DNA from: Hyphomicrobiales bacterium
Lineage (GTDB): Bacteria > Pseudomonadota > Alphaproteobacteria > Rhizobiales > Beijerinckiaceae
Assembly (NCBI GenBank): GCA_028290595.1
Contig: JAQGJO010000115.1
Location: forward strand, 1-20,276
Direction of reading: 5' to 3'
Length of the DNA: 20,276 nt
Part shown: positions 8,229-17,400 of the stretch, one piece after another
Layout of the letters: the number at the start of each line of letters is the position of its first letter
How positions within the stretch are numbered: position 1 is the stretch's first letter
Translations under genes and position numbers: made by a program
The notes under the pieces: model-generated
Told to the model about the DNA's origin: nothing
The model's database searches: none
Seen by the model: the letters and a program-made list of their open reading frames with translations, nothing else

Positions 8229-8741
8229 ATGCAATCGATCAGAGCAGGTGCGATGCTTAATTTAGCTGGAATTTCAAAGCGCTGGAAAGTTGCGCCGGTT
8301 GTGCTTGCAGCCGTGGCGTTCACCGCGTTTCTACCATGCACGAGTGTTCTGGCGGCCGATCGGATCAATGTCGTCCTTGACGAAGCCAAAGTGCTGCAGC
8401 TTCCGCCGAACACATCGACGATCATTCTTGGCAATCCCGGGATCGCCGATGTCTCGATGCTGAAGCGCAACAATCAAATGATTCTGACCGGCAAAAGCTA
8501 CGGCCAGACCAATCTGATCGCGCTCGACGCAGATGGAAAATCCGTCGGCGAGTCCATTGTTCTGGTTACGGGCGTGCCGGGCGGACTGATCGTTCAGCGT
8601 GGACTTCAGCGCGAGACCTACAATTGTTCTCCCCGTTGCAATCCCACGGTCAATCTCGGCGACGATTCCAAATTTATGGCTGACACGGCGGGGCAGGCCC
8701 AGTCGCGCGCCGCCGGCTCGATGCCGGCCGCGAAGAAGTAA
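8229..8741 (+). CDS. Exported stand-alone pilus-formation (secretin N-terminal) domain protein
   Basis: A 170-residue predicted periplasmic protein. A signal peptide (hydrophobic core VAPVVLAAVAFTAFLP, cleavage probably after VLAA) precedes a single domain of the pilus-formation-protein N-terminal type: NVVLDEAKVLQLPPNTSTII, LGNPGIADVSMLKRNNQMIL, GQTNLIALDADGKSV. The same domain opens CpaC in this window (EIFVANPKVANAVV, GGQTSIFAMDAQGRQI), but here no secretin core follows. The C-terminal 45 residues contain YNCSPRCNPTVNLGDD, with two Cys that could pair, and an Ala-rich tail. The start at 8229 lacks a clear ribosome site; the ATG at 8253 (MLNLAG), with AGG upstream, is a credible alternative. 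It leads the plus-strand block with the two TadE-type genes, so it probably acts in the same pilus machine. The exact role is unknown to me. Confidence 0.82.
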   Translation: MQSIRAGAMLNLAGISKRWKVAPVVLAAVAFTAFLPCTSVLAADRINVVLDEAKVLQLPPNTSTIILGNPGIADVSMLKRNNQMILTGKSYGQTNLIALDADGKSVGESIVLVTGVPGGLIVQRGLQRETYNCSPRCNPTVNLGDDSKFMADTAGQAQSRAAGSMPAAKK

Positions 8742-8865
8742 ACGAAATCTAAATACGACGAGCCGCGTTCCTGCTGTGTGCCGTAACAGTTGTACAAGCC
8801 AATTAAGCTAGAGACATTTGGGTTCGAACCGTTGGTTCGTTCATTGAATATGATTTGTCGAGTTC

Positions 8866-8870
8866 AGGGG
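8866..8870 (+). promoter_or_regulatory. Ribosome binding site that fixes the tadE start
   Basis: AGGGG lies six bases before the ATG at 8877. The same frame is open back to an ATG at 8790, which has no such site and would add 29 residues with no leader character. This supports 8877 as the start. Confidence 0.7.
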
Positions 8871-8876
8871 ATATCG

Positions 8877-9533
8877 ATGCGGAGCCAGGCGTCCGGTATG
8901 GCTAATCGAAGATCATTCCTGCGGCGCGCCAGCCTGTGGCGCGCGAAGCGCCTGTTGCGCAGTTTCGCTCGAAACAGCGATGGCGTAACCGCGGTCGAAT
9001 TCGCCATCGTGTCCGTGCCGTTTCTCGGCTTGCTCTTTGCGATTCTCGAGACGGCCCTGGTTTTCTTCACCCAGCAGGGCCTGGAAGCGGCCACAGCCGA
9101 TGCCGCGCGGGTGATCCTGACAGGGCAGAGAGTGACCGGCTATACGCCGGCTGGCGGAACCGCATTGACGAGTTCCGCTGCCTTTCGCAGCCAGGTCATG
9201 TGCACTTTGCCCAGTCTGCCGTCGTTCATCAATTGCAACAACCTGATCATCGACGTGCGCAATCAGTCGACATTCGCCAGCGTTGATCTGTCGAAAACCT
9301 TTGATCCGAATACGACGGTTTTCCAGACAGGCGGCGCCAATTGTGTCGTCGTTATGCGCATTATCTATCCGATGCCGGTCTACCTGTCGTTTCTCACCGC
9401 CAACGGTCTTATCGCCAACGGCGTGAACCATTCCGGACAGACCAACTATGGCGGCGGCTGGAAACATATGTTGATGGCAACGCAGGTATTTCGCAACGAG
9501 CCGTTCGGCAATTCTACGGCGACGTCATGCTGA
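8877..9533 (+). CDS. tadE: TadE-type pseudopilin
   Basis: A 218-residue TadE-family minor pilin-like protein. A basic leader (Arg-rich, residues 1-35) ends in DG, followed by VTAVEFAIVSVPFLGLLFAI. This gives the type IV prepilin processing pattern G36-X4-E41-F42, so CpaA would be expected to cut after G36 and leave a hydrophobic N-terminal helix (37-60). A TadE-typical LEAATADAARVI follows, and then a periplasmic part of about 140 residues with four Cys (VMC, INC, GANC, TSC). It starts 135 bases after the preceding gene, and its stop overlaps the start of the next gene by seven bases (ATGCTGA), so the pair is translationally coupled. Confidence 0.9.
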   Translation: MRSQASGMANRRSFLRRASLWRAKRLLRSFARNSDGVTAVEFAIVSVPFLGLLFAILETALVFFTQQGLEAATADAARVILTGQRVTGYTPAGGTALTSSAAFRSQVMCTLPSLPSFINCNNLIIDVRNQSTFASVDLSKTFDPNTTVFQTGGANCVVVMRIIYPMPVYLSFLTANGLIANGVNHSGQTNYGGGWKHMLMATQVFRNEPFGNSTATSC

Positions 9534-10195
9534 CGGGGCGTCTCGACTTTCGAACATTTCCGCGCTGGCGTCGGCTAGGCGCAGACCGGCGCGGCGTCGC
9601 GGCTGTTGAATTCGCGCTGATCCTGCCCTTGATGCTGACGCTTTATCTCGGCACGTCCGAATTGACCCAGGGCGTCATGGCGAGCCGCAAGGCGACTCTC
9701 GTCGCCCGCGCTCTTTCTGATCTCGTCGGTCAGCTTGCGGCGGGCAATGCCATGACCGATACCGAGGCGACGAATATCTTCAATGCCGCGACGGCAGTCA
9801 TGTCGCCGTTCCCCACGTCTTCCTTGAAGATGACGATTACGAGCGTCGAGTTTGTTGCCAATGCCGCGGCAACCAATAAATACGATGCCAAGCCGCGCTG
9901 GACGATCATCCGCAATGGCGGAACGGCACGCCCCTGCGCCAAGCTGACGGCGGTGGCCAACACGGTCAAGCCCGCCAGCACGAATATGCCGAACGGCATG
10001 TATCAATCGGGCTCGATTATCGTCGCCGATGTCTCGTATACGTACGACCCGCCGTTCGGCAAAGCGTTGCTGGAATGGAGCCAGACGGCCTCGGTGGTGA
10101 ATATGTCGCAGACGACCTATATGCGGCCGCGCAACCAGACCCTGATCGGGATTTCGACAGGCGTGACCGGCGCCACCACCTGCGCCGTCTATTGA
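9527..10195 (+). CDS. Second TadE/TadF-type pseudopilin
   Basis: A 222-residue TadE-like protein encoded just after tadE. A basic leader (residues 1-22) precedes G23-VAAVEF, matching the G-X4-E processing pattern with E28, and then a hydrophobic helix ALILPLMLTLYLG. A TadE-like segment VMASRKATLVARALSDLVGQ follows. The distal part (about 60-222) is Ala/Thr-rich with two Cys (ARPC, ATTC). By position it may be the TadF counterpart or a TadG relative, but it lacks the long von Willebrand part of TadG. The frame is open to 9341, but the ATG at 9527 overlaps the tadE stop and gives a proper leader. It converges on purD with only 22 bases between, and no terminator hairpin is evident. Confidence 0.85.
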   Translation: MLTGRLDFRTFPRWRRLGADRRGVAAVEFALILPLMLTLYLGTSELTQGVMASRKATLVARALSDLVGQLAAGNAMTDTEATNIFNAATAVMSPFPTSSLKMTITSVEFVANAAATNKYDAKPRWTIIRNGGTARPCAKLTAVANTVKPASTNMPNGMYQSGSIIVADVSYTYDPPFGKALLEWSQTASVVNMSQTTYMRPRNQTLIGISTGVTGATTCAVY

Positions 10196-10217
10196 GTCGC
10201 AGCGAGCTTGAAAAGGC

Positions 10218-11522
10218 TCAGATCGATCCGCCATCCGCGATGGCGCGCCAGCCGATATCGTTGCGGTAGAAGCCGCCCGGCCAGTCGATCGTCTTGATCG
10301 CCGCATAGGCCTTGCGTTGCGCTTCCGCCACATCGTCGCCGAGCGCGGTGACGTTGAGAACCCGTCCCCCATTGGCCAGCAGTCGATCTCCATCGCGTCT
10401 GGTTCCCGCATGATAGACGATGATGCCGTCGCGCGCAGACGCCTGCTTCACGCCGCGGATTTCGCTGCCACGCTCCGGCGCATCGGGATATCCTCTGGCA
10501 GCGTAGACGATGGTGAGCGCCGCCTTCGGCGACAGCCGCACGGCGGTGTCCGGCAGGCTTCCCGAAAGATTTCCCGAAAGATTTCCATTGGCGCAGCCCT
10601 CAAGCAGCGGGACGATGTCGTTTTCGAGCCGCGGCAGCATGACTTGCGTTTCCGGATCGCCGAAGCGGGCGTTGAATTCGATGAGCTTCGGTCCGTCTTT
10701 TCCAATCATGAGTCCGGCAAAGAGCACGCCGCGATAAGGCGCGCCGCGCGCCTTCATGCCGCTCAGCGTCGGCGCGATGATCTCGCGCATGACGCGCTCG
10801 CTCATCGCGGCGGTCATGATCGGCGCCGGGGAATAAGCGCCCATGCCGCCGGTATTTGGCCCGGTGTCGCCGTCGCCGACGCGCTTATGGTCCTGCGCCG
10901 AGGCGAAAGCTAGCGCGCGCTCGCCATCGCAAAGCGCGAAGAAGGAGGCTTCCTCGCCTTCGAGAAATTCCTCGACGACGACTTCGGCGCCGGCTTCGCC
11001 GAACGCGCCGCCAAAAATCATGTCGATGGCGGCCAGCGCCTCGTCAAGTGTCGTGGCGACGATCACGCCCTTGCCGGCAGCCAGGCCATCGGCCTTGACG
11101 ACGATCGGCACGCCGGTTTTGCGCACATAGGCCTTCGCCGGTTCGGCAGCCGTAAATCGCTCATAAGCGCCGGTGGGAATGTCGAAATCGCGACAGAGAT
11201 CCTTGGTGAAGCCCTTTGAGCCTTCGAGCTGGGCTGCAGCCTTGCTCGGCCCAAAAACCGCGATGCCAGCCGCCTGCAGATCATCGACAATGCCGGCGAC
11301 AAGCGGCGCCTCGGGGCCGACAACGACAAGATCGATCTTCATCAGCCGGCAGAAGTCGATGACCGCCTGATGGTCAGTAGCATCGACGACGACATTCTGC
11401 GCGATCTCCGCCGTTCCGGGATTGCCGGGCGCGACGAAGAGGCGATCCAGACGCGGCGACTTCGACATCGCGAGAGCCAGCGCATGTTCCCGGCCGCCGG
11501 AGCCGATGAGGAGAATATTCAA
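10218..11522 (-). CDS. purD: PurD, phosphoribosylamine-glycine ligase
   Basis: A 434-residue cytoplasmic ATP-grasp enzyme that joins glycine to phosphoribosylamine with ATP to give GAR, the second step of de novo purine synthesis. The N-terminal domain starts with [16 protein letters not shown]. The ATP-grasp region shows [36 protein letters not shown] and [18 protein letters not shown], all intact and expected. The start codon is TTG (11522-11520): no in-frame ATG exists before the upstream stop, and the protein N-terminus matches the family from this codon. No strong ribosome site is seen. A 12-base tandem duplication inside the gene adds a GNLS repeat. It appears to be a single-gene unit downstream of the MFS gene, with a palindromic repeat between them. 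Confidence 0.97.
   Translation of the reverse strand: MNILLIGSGGREHALALAMSKSPRLDRLFVAPGNPGTAEIAQNVVVDATDHQAVIDFCRLMKIDLVVVGPEAPLVAGIVDDLQAAGIAVFGPSKAAAQLEGSKGFTKDLCRDFDIPTGAYERFTAAEPAKAYVRKTGVPIVVKADGLAAGKGVIVATTLDEALAAIDMIFGGAFGEAGAEVVVEEFLEGEEASFFALCDGERALAFASAQDHKRVGDGDTGPNTGGMGAYSPAPIMTAAMSERVMREIIAPTLSGMKARGAPYRGVLFAGLMIGKDGPKLIEFNARFGDPETQVMLPRLENDIVPLLEGCANGNLSGNLSGSLPDTAVRLSPKAALTIVYAARGYPDAPERGSEIRGVKQASARDGIIVYHAGTRRDGDRLLANGGRVLNVTALGDDVAEAQRKAYAAIKTIDWPGGFYRNDIGWRAIADGGSI
10561..10584. repeat. 12-base tandem duplication inside purD
   Basis: CCCGAAAGATTT occurs twice in a row (10561-10572, 10573-10584). On the coding strand it yields NLSG NLSG in the stretch [16 protein letters not shown]. 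The repeat is in frame and lies in a variable loop before the C-terminal domain, so it should be tolerated. Confidence 0.85.
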
Positions 11523-11560
11523 GGACGAATCCAGACCTGGTTGGGTTTGGACGCTTCTTT

Positions 11561-11598
11561 AGAGCATTTTCGACCAATTCGCGTGAAGAAAATGCTCT
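11561..11598. repeat. Rhizobial-type palindromic intergenic element, copy 2
   Basis: A perfect 11-base inverted repeat, AGAGCATTTTC (11561-11571) and GAAAATGCTCT (11588-11598), surrounds a 16-base loop. The right half TTCGCGTGAAGAAAATGC is identical to the minus strand of copy 1 at 8055-8106. The copy is shorter and lacks the ACCGGTGTCC-containing centre. It sits between the MFS stop and the purD start; in RNA it would fold and could act as a processing site or weak terminator for the MFS transcript. Confidence 0.8.
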
Positions 11599-11615
11599 CT
11601 CTTTAATGCCAAAGC

Positions 11616-12854
11616 TTATGCCGCTTTGGCCGCCTGTTCCTGCGGCGTGGTCGGCATGACGAACACCAGCAGATTGGCGACGATGATCGTGGCGCCGAGG
11701 AACCAGAAGGTCGACAGCAGCCCGTATTTGTCGGCGATCGCGCCACAAACGAACGGACCGATGGCCGAGCCTATCGCCTGAATGCCGAACATGGCGCCGA
11801 TGGCGCTGCCGCCAAGATTTTTCGGGGTGGCGTCGAGAAGCCAGGCTTGCAGCACCGGCCGGATCGCGAACAGGAAGAAACCGAGCAGGGCGATGAACGC
11901 CACGAAGAGCGGCGAATTGCCGGCGAATATCATGAATGCCAGCACAGCGCAGGTCATGATCATCGAACTCATGATGACATTGCGCCGGCCCATCTTGTCG
12001 GACATGTGCCCGGCAATCGGCGCGGCAATGAAACCGGCGGCCTGCAGGAGGAACATGCACAGGCCGACCGACCAGGGCGAATAGCCCATTTCCTTCGCCA
12101 GATAGAGCGGCAGGAAGGCCATCAGGCCGTTCTGCGTCATCGAACGGAACGCGGAACTGGTCGACAGAAAGACCAGGGTCTTGTTGCGGAACAGCGACGG
12201 CAGGGATTTCAGGACTTCCATGCCCGAGAGTTGCGGCGCGCCGCCCTTTTTGGGTTCGGCCTTGGACTTGCCGAGATACCAGAGGATCAGGATCGCCATC
12301 ACGACGCCGGGCAGGATGTTGATCATCATCACCTGACGCCAGGAGAGCAGCATATAGGTGATGAGCGCGCCGGCGGCGAGCGGCGCCAAAGCGTCGCCGA
12401 CATTGCCGCCCATGCCGTGCCAGGCCATGACGAGGCCCTTGCGATCGGGATAGCGCTGGCCGAGCCAGGGAATGGCGGTGGGATGCCAGAGATTGTTGCC
12501 GATGCCGATCAGCGCCGAGCAAGTGACGATCACCCAATAGGCGTTGGAAAATCCCATGATGAAATAAGGCACGCCGATCCAGAACAGCGACGTCGCCATC
12601 AGCAGGCCCTTGCGGCCGACCGCATCGACGAACATGCCGCCCGGCAGATTCGAAATCGCGCCGGCGATGTATTGCGAGGTCAGGATCATGCCGATCTGGC
12701 CGTAAGTGAGCCCCATCTCGCTGCCAATCAGCGGCAAAAGGATATAAAAAGTAGCGGGATACCAATGAGTTAGGGCGTGGCCGATAGTCACCACCCAGAC
12801 TTCGCTCATCGAGCGCGTCTCGGTCTTATCAGCGGAACCGATTACGGCAGTCAT
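11616..12854 (-). CDS. MFS transporter, 12 membrane helices
   Basis: A 412-residue inner-membrane transporter of the major facilitator superfamily. About twelve hydrophobic segments can be traced. The loop 2-3 motif appears as GGMFVDAVGRKG, and its second-half counterpart as AGHMSDKMGRRN. The N-terminus VVTIGHALTHWYPATFYILL and the general pattern resemble the Fsr (fosmidomycin resistance)-like branch, but the substrate cannot be read from sequence. The frame is open to an ATG at 12863, but that codon directly abuts the GGGAG ribosome site. The ATG at 12854 (MTAVIG) has GGGAG at proper spacing (9 bases) and is preferred. The gene ends 93 bases before the purD start and is divergent from the L,D-transpeptidase gene across 189 bases. 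Confidence 0.9.
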   Translation of the reverse strand: MTAVIGSADKTETRSMSEVWVVTIGHALTHWYPATFYILLPLIGSEMGLTYGQIGMILTSQYIAGAISNLPGGMFVDAVGRKGLLMATSLFWIGVPYFIMGFSNAYWVIVTCSALIGIGNNLWHPTAIPWLGQRYPDRKGLVMAWHGMGGNVGDALAPLAAGALITYMLLSWRQVMMINILPGVVMAILILWYLGKSKAEPKKGGAPQLSGMEVLKSLPSLFRNKTLVFLSTSSAFRSMTQNGLMAFLPLYLAKEMGYSPWSVGLCMFLLQAAGFIAAPIAGHMSDKMGRRNVIMSSMIMTCAVLAFMIFAGNSPLFVAFIALLGFFLFAIRPVLQAWLLDATPKNLGGSAIGAMFGIQAIGSAIGPFVCGAIADKYGLLSTFWFLGATIIVANLLVFVMPTTPQEQAAKAA

Positions 12855-13043
12855 TGGGGCCATCTCCCTTGAATCTTATGCCTTAAATATGAGCGGCAAA
12901 GTCCTCCTTTTGCCCCATGCGGTCAAGCCTCCGCCGCAGCTTCGCCGCACGGAATCGTGAGAGTGGTGTTTCCTCGCTTATTAGCAGTCTGGTCACTATG
13001 TTAAGTGAGATTGGCTGTTAGGCTTCGTTTTTGAAGAATCCCA

Positions 13044-14411
13044 ATGCTTTGCTTGTCCCGTTTTCATGGTCTGCCCCGCGCCTCTGCTCTCGTTATGCTT
13101 CTGGCGACGGGCGGGTCTGCATTTGCCCAGATTCTGGCGCCTGCGCCAGGCGGCGGGCCTCCGCCGGCGGCAAGCTCATTGCCGGCCCTGACCCCGGCAC
13201 CGCTGTCGCCTGAGCTGACGCCCAAAATTCCTGCCCAAACCCTTCCGCAAGGCCCGGCCGCGCAGAATGCCGCGCCGGTCGTGAAGCCAAAACCCAAGCC
13301 CAAGCCGGCGCCCCTGCGCGAAATGGCATTGACGACGGACCATCGTCCCTCGCTGCAGCCTGAAACCTTTTTCGCCACCGCCAAGGCGTCCGAGCGTTAT
13401 GCCGAGATCGCCGATGCCGGCGGCTGGCCGTCGGTTGGTGCGGTCGCACCTGGCGCCAGCGGCAAGGCGGTCGCGACCTTGCGCCGCCGGCTGTCGATCG
13501 AAGGCGATCTTGCAGCATCGCAAGGCGACGGCGAACAATGGGACGAAGCTTTGACCGCGGCGGTCAAGCGCTTCCAGTCGCGCATGGGATTGCGTCAGAC
13601 CGGCGTCGTCTCCGGCGCGACGTTGAAAGCGATGAATGTGACGGCGGCCGTCCGCTTCCGCCAACTGGCGTCGAGCGCCCAGCGGATCGCCGGTTCGACC
13701 TTCGGCTTCGGCCAGAAATATGTCGTCGTCAATATTCCCTCGGCCTCGGTTGAAGCTGTCGAGGATGGCCGTGTCGTCCGCCGTTATACGGCGGTTGTCG
13801 GTGATGTGAAGCATCCCTCGCCGGAAGTGGCGACGCGCGTGGTTGCAGTAAATCTCAATCCGACGTGGACCCTGCCGACGTCCATCATCAAGAATGAAAT
13901 CATTCCCAAGATGCGCAAGGACCCCGGCTATCTGTCGCGCTCCAAGATCCGCATCCTCGATAGCAGTGGCGCCGAAGTCGATCCGACATCGGTGAACTGG
14001 TCCACAGAACATGCGACCAGCTTCACGCTGCGGCAGGATTCAGGCATCCAGAACGCGCTCGGTTCTATCCGCATCAATATGCCGAACTCGCAGGCGGTCT
14101 ATATGCACGACACGCCGTCGAAGCGCTTCTTCGCCACCGACTATCGTTTTCTGTCGCATGGCTGCGTGCGCGTCGAGGGCGTCTACGATCTTGCCGCCTG
14201 GCTGCTCGACAGCAGTGGACGGGTGACGAAGGAAAGCCTGCTCGAGAAGCAGAAGGGTGGCGAGCGTACCGATCTGCGCCTGCCGCAGCCTGTGCCCGTG
14301 GCCTGGATCTATATGACAGGTTGGGCCAGCGCCGATGGCGCGGTCAATTTCCGCGATGACGTCTACGGGTACGACCGCGTCGGCGGCGGTGCGCACACGG
14401 CCGCCAAATAA
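13044..14411 (+). CDS. Exported L,D-transpeptidase with peptidoglycan-binding domain
   Basis: A 455-residue periplasmic YkuD-fold enzyme expected to form 3-3 cross-links in peptidoglycan or attach proteins to it. A signal peptide ends near residue 28 (GGSAFAQ). A Pro/Ala-rich linker with VKPKPKPKPAPL follows (about 30-95), then a PG_binding_1-like domain (about 135-195, with WDEALTAAVKRFQSRMGLRQ). The YkuD catalytic domain runs from about 225 to 390 and carries YMHDTPSKRFF and SHGCVRV, with catalytic H372 and C374. C374 is the only Cys in the mature protein. The arrangement is the YcbB (LdtD)-like one. The ATG at 13044 is the only start, since an in-frame TGA lies 10 bases upstream; its ribosome site is weak. 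It ends three bases from the stop of the convergent kinase gene. Confidence 0.94.
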   Translation: MLCLSRFHGLPRASALVMLLATGGSAFAQILAPAPGGGPPPAASSLPALTPAPLSPELTPKIPAQTLPQGPAAQNAAPVVKPKPKPKPAPLREMALTTDHRPSLQPETFFATAKASERYAEIADAGGWPSVGAVAPGASGKAVATLRRRLSIEGDLAASQGDGEQWDEALTAAVKRFQSRMGLRQTGVVSGATLKAMNVTAAVRFRQLASSAQRIAGSTFGFGQKYVVVNIPSASVEAVEDGRVVRRYTAVVGDVKHPSPEVATRVVAVNLNPTWTLPTSIIKNEIIPKMRKDPGYLSRSKIRILDSSGAEVDPTSVNWSTEHATSFTLRQDSGIQNALGSIRINMPNSQAVYMHDTPSKRFFATDYRFLSHGCVRVEGVYDLAAWLLDSSGRVTKESLLEKQKGGERTDLRLPQPVPVAWIYMTGWASADGAVNFRDDVYGYDRVGGGAHTAAK

Positions 14412-14414
14412 AAA

Positions 14415-17400
14415 CTATTCCGCGAGCACGCGTGTCGCAGGGAAGGTGACTTCCACGAGCGTGCCTTCGCCCTTCTTGCTCTTGATCGAGAATGAGGCGC
14501 GATTGGCTTCCACGAGCGCCTTGGTCAATGGCAGGCCAAGGCCGGTGCCGGTGGTCTGCCGCGACGTCTGGATCTGACGGAACGGTTCCAGCGCAATTTC
14601 CACGTCCTGCTCCGACATGCCGATACCCGTGTCGCGCACGCGCACGACGGCCTGGCCGCTGTCGGTCAGCGCGGTTGAAACGATGACCTGTCCGCCGGGC
14701 TGGTTGAATTTGACGGCGTTCGACAAAATGTTCAGCACGATCTGACGCAGCGAGCGTTCGTCGGCGACGATGTTGGGCAGATGCGGCGCCAGCGCCAGGC
14801 GCATGATCACACGCTCGCGGATCGATTGCGGCTGCATGATCGACACGCATTCATTGACGATCTTGTTGGCGTCGACCGATCCGAACGTCAGATCGAGCTT
14901 GCCCGCCTCGATCTTCGACAGATCGAGAAGGTCGTTCACCAGGCTCATGACATGCGTGCCGGAGGCATGGATGTCGCGCAGGTATTCCTTATAGCGTTCG
15001 TTGCCGACCGGGCCGAAGCGCTCGTCGATGATGACCTCGGCGAAGCCGAGGATGGCGTTCAGCGGCGTCCTGATTTCGTGGCTGATCTTGGCGAGAAAAT
15101 CCGACTTGAGCGAGCTGGCGCGCTCTGCATCGCGTCGCGCATCCTTGAGTTCGCGCTCGGCGTTCTTCCAATGGCTCATATCGCGCAGAACGGCGCAGAA
15201 CTTTGTCGCGCTCTCAGTGCCGATGCGGCCGATCGTCATGAACACCGGGATCTGGCCGCCGAGACGCGCGCGGCCGATGACTTCACGGCCGTCGTTGAGA
15301 ACGCTTTTCACGCCATCGCTCTTGAGGCCGTCAATGTAATCTTGCGCCGCCCTTTGGCTTTCCCGGGCAAAGAGCATGTTGAACGATTGGCCGACGACTT
15401 CACCGCGTTCGTAACCGAACAAGGCTTCCGCCGAACGGTTGAGTGACAGGATATTTCCGTCAGGACCGAGAATGGCGACGCCGTCGGTTGCAGTATCCAG
15501 AATCGCGTGCAGTTCGCGGATTTCCGTTTCCTGCTTGCGGGCTTCGCCTTGCAGCTCTTCGACGCGCGGGCCGGTCTGCGGCGCTTCCGCCTTGCGGAAC
15601 GTCATGAGTGTTCCTGGCGCGCCATTCCACTCGATCTTCTGCAACTGGCCCCTGATCGAGATCAGCGCGCCGGAATGCGTTTCGAGCTGGATCAAGGCGC
15701 CATCATTCGACATGCGCTCGGGCTCATAGCCGCGAAACATGCGCTCCGGACCGCCCCAGTCATGGAACTCGTCGATGTTGGGGAAGCCGATCATATCGAG
15801 CAGAAAATGATTCACATAAGCGGGCACGCCGCCGAGCGTCACCAGCACGCCAAGATTGAGACGGTCGAGAATGGCGGTCGCGTTGGCGGGAAGCAGCTCG
15901 GCTTCCGATGCCGCCTCAGGCGCAACATCAGAAAGAACGGGCATCGCCGGACTGACGTCCTGCGTCGTGCTTGCGGGCGATGGCGTATCGTTGCCGGGCT
16001 CTTCTGTTGCGCTGGCGGCAAGTGTTTTTGTTTCGAGTGTTTTTGTTTCGAGTGTCTTGGTTTCAAACGTCTTGGTTTCAAGTGTCGTCTTGCCGCTTGC
16101 AATCGTCCGATCCTTATCTGGCGACGAAGCATGAAGCGGCGTTACATTGCTATTCGCAGCGTTGTCGGCTGGCGAGACCGGAGGCGGAACGAGCGGTGTA
16201 GTCTGACGAGGCAGTTTCGCTTCGATATCGGCGACAAGACTGCGGGCGATCTCGCGAAACGCATTGCGTTCGCTGGCCGACAATTCGACCATGCCGTCGT
16301 CGCCTTTGATGCTGGCCTTTGAAGAAGCGCTCTGGCTATCGGGCGGTGTCTTCGAATCGACTGGCACCTTTGAATCAAGCGTCTTGGTTTCAAGAGACTC
16401 GGATTCAACAGGCATCTTGGAATCGACGGATGCTGAACTGCCGCTGTCCTTTTCGGTTGGCGCGCGTTCATCCACGGTTCTGGTCAGGCCGGCGTCTTCG
16501 GTCTTGCGTTCGTCCGGCGGCGTTGTTTCAACAGTATCGGTTTTGCCGTTGCCGTTCGATCCGTTCACATTGGATATCTGGCGTTCGGCGATCGCGCTGC
16601 GCTGGTCCCGCTGCCATTCGCGCAGGGCGACGACATTCGGCGCATAATTCATATAGCTCGGATCGGCCGGTTGCGGCGAGAACAATTGCGGGTGCACTTG
16701 ATCAAGCGCATCGTTCTCATTGTCCTGCTCGGCCACTGCGGAAGATTTTTCGGCATCGGCTGCGGGTTCATCCGCTTTGGCGGCATCTTCCGCCGTAGCC
16801 ACTTCTGCAATATCCACCGCCGCCGTTTCGGCGGGCGGGCGCTCGACGATGCGGTCGAGATTGATCACGCCAAATCCGCTGAACCCGGTAAACGTTCGCT
16901 CGGAATCGAAGGTCGGCAATCCGCCGAGCGTCACGGGCGCCGCTTCGTGCGAATCCTGGAACGGCCAGAGAATACTCAATCCGCTCCAGGTTTCCTGGCG
17001 CGACAGCGCGGCGCGCAGGCTCGCAATGGAATCGACGCCGAAACGTTCCGCAACGGTGATGAAATCCTGTCCGATGAGATCCGCGGTTTCGCAGCCCATG
17101 GTCTCGCACAGCGCGCCATTGAGCTTGATCAGGCGGCGTTCCGCATCGGTCTGCCAGAGAAAGCGCACGGCGCCTGTTTCACGCGGCCGTTTCGATCGGG
17201 TGGCAACGGGCGCGGGCGTCTCGACAATGGCCGGCGGTGCCGCGTCGCCCGCTTGTGTATTCACTTCACCATCGTGCGAACCGACAGCGGCCGGAGCAGG
17301 GGCGTCAGAAACATCGGCAGTGTCGGGCGCTGAAACTGATTCGGCGTCTGTCGGCTGCTTGATGCTGTCCGTTGCAGCACTCGCCTGCGCGAACCGCGCG

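Noticed and set aside
8080..8265. Small frame in the divergent pilus region, considered as a missing Flp pilin
   Set aside because: There is no G-X4-E motif and no N-terminal hydrophobic helix; it also overlaps the palindromic repeat and the start of the 8229 gene.
8821..8830. GGTTCGAACC upstream of tadE, considered as part of a tRNA gene
   Set aside because: It resembles a T-arm core, but no acceptor, D or anticodon stems can be folded around it; it is a short palindrome only.
9341..9526. N-terminal extension of the second pseudopilin frame
   Set aside because: The extension lies inside tadE and would bury the leader; the ATG at 9527 overlaps the tadE stop and gives a proper prepilin-type leader.
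11374..12765. Long minus-strand frame overlapping the MFS gene and the start of purD
   Set aside because: It is a frame-shifted shadow of the MFS transporter; its translation lacks membrane helices, while the overlapping frame gives a full 12-helix protein.
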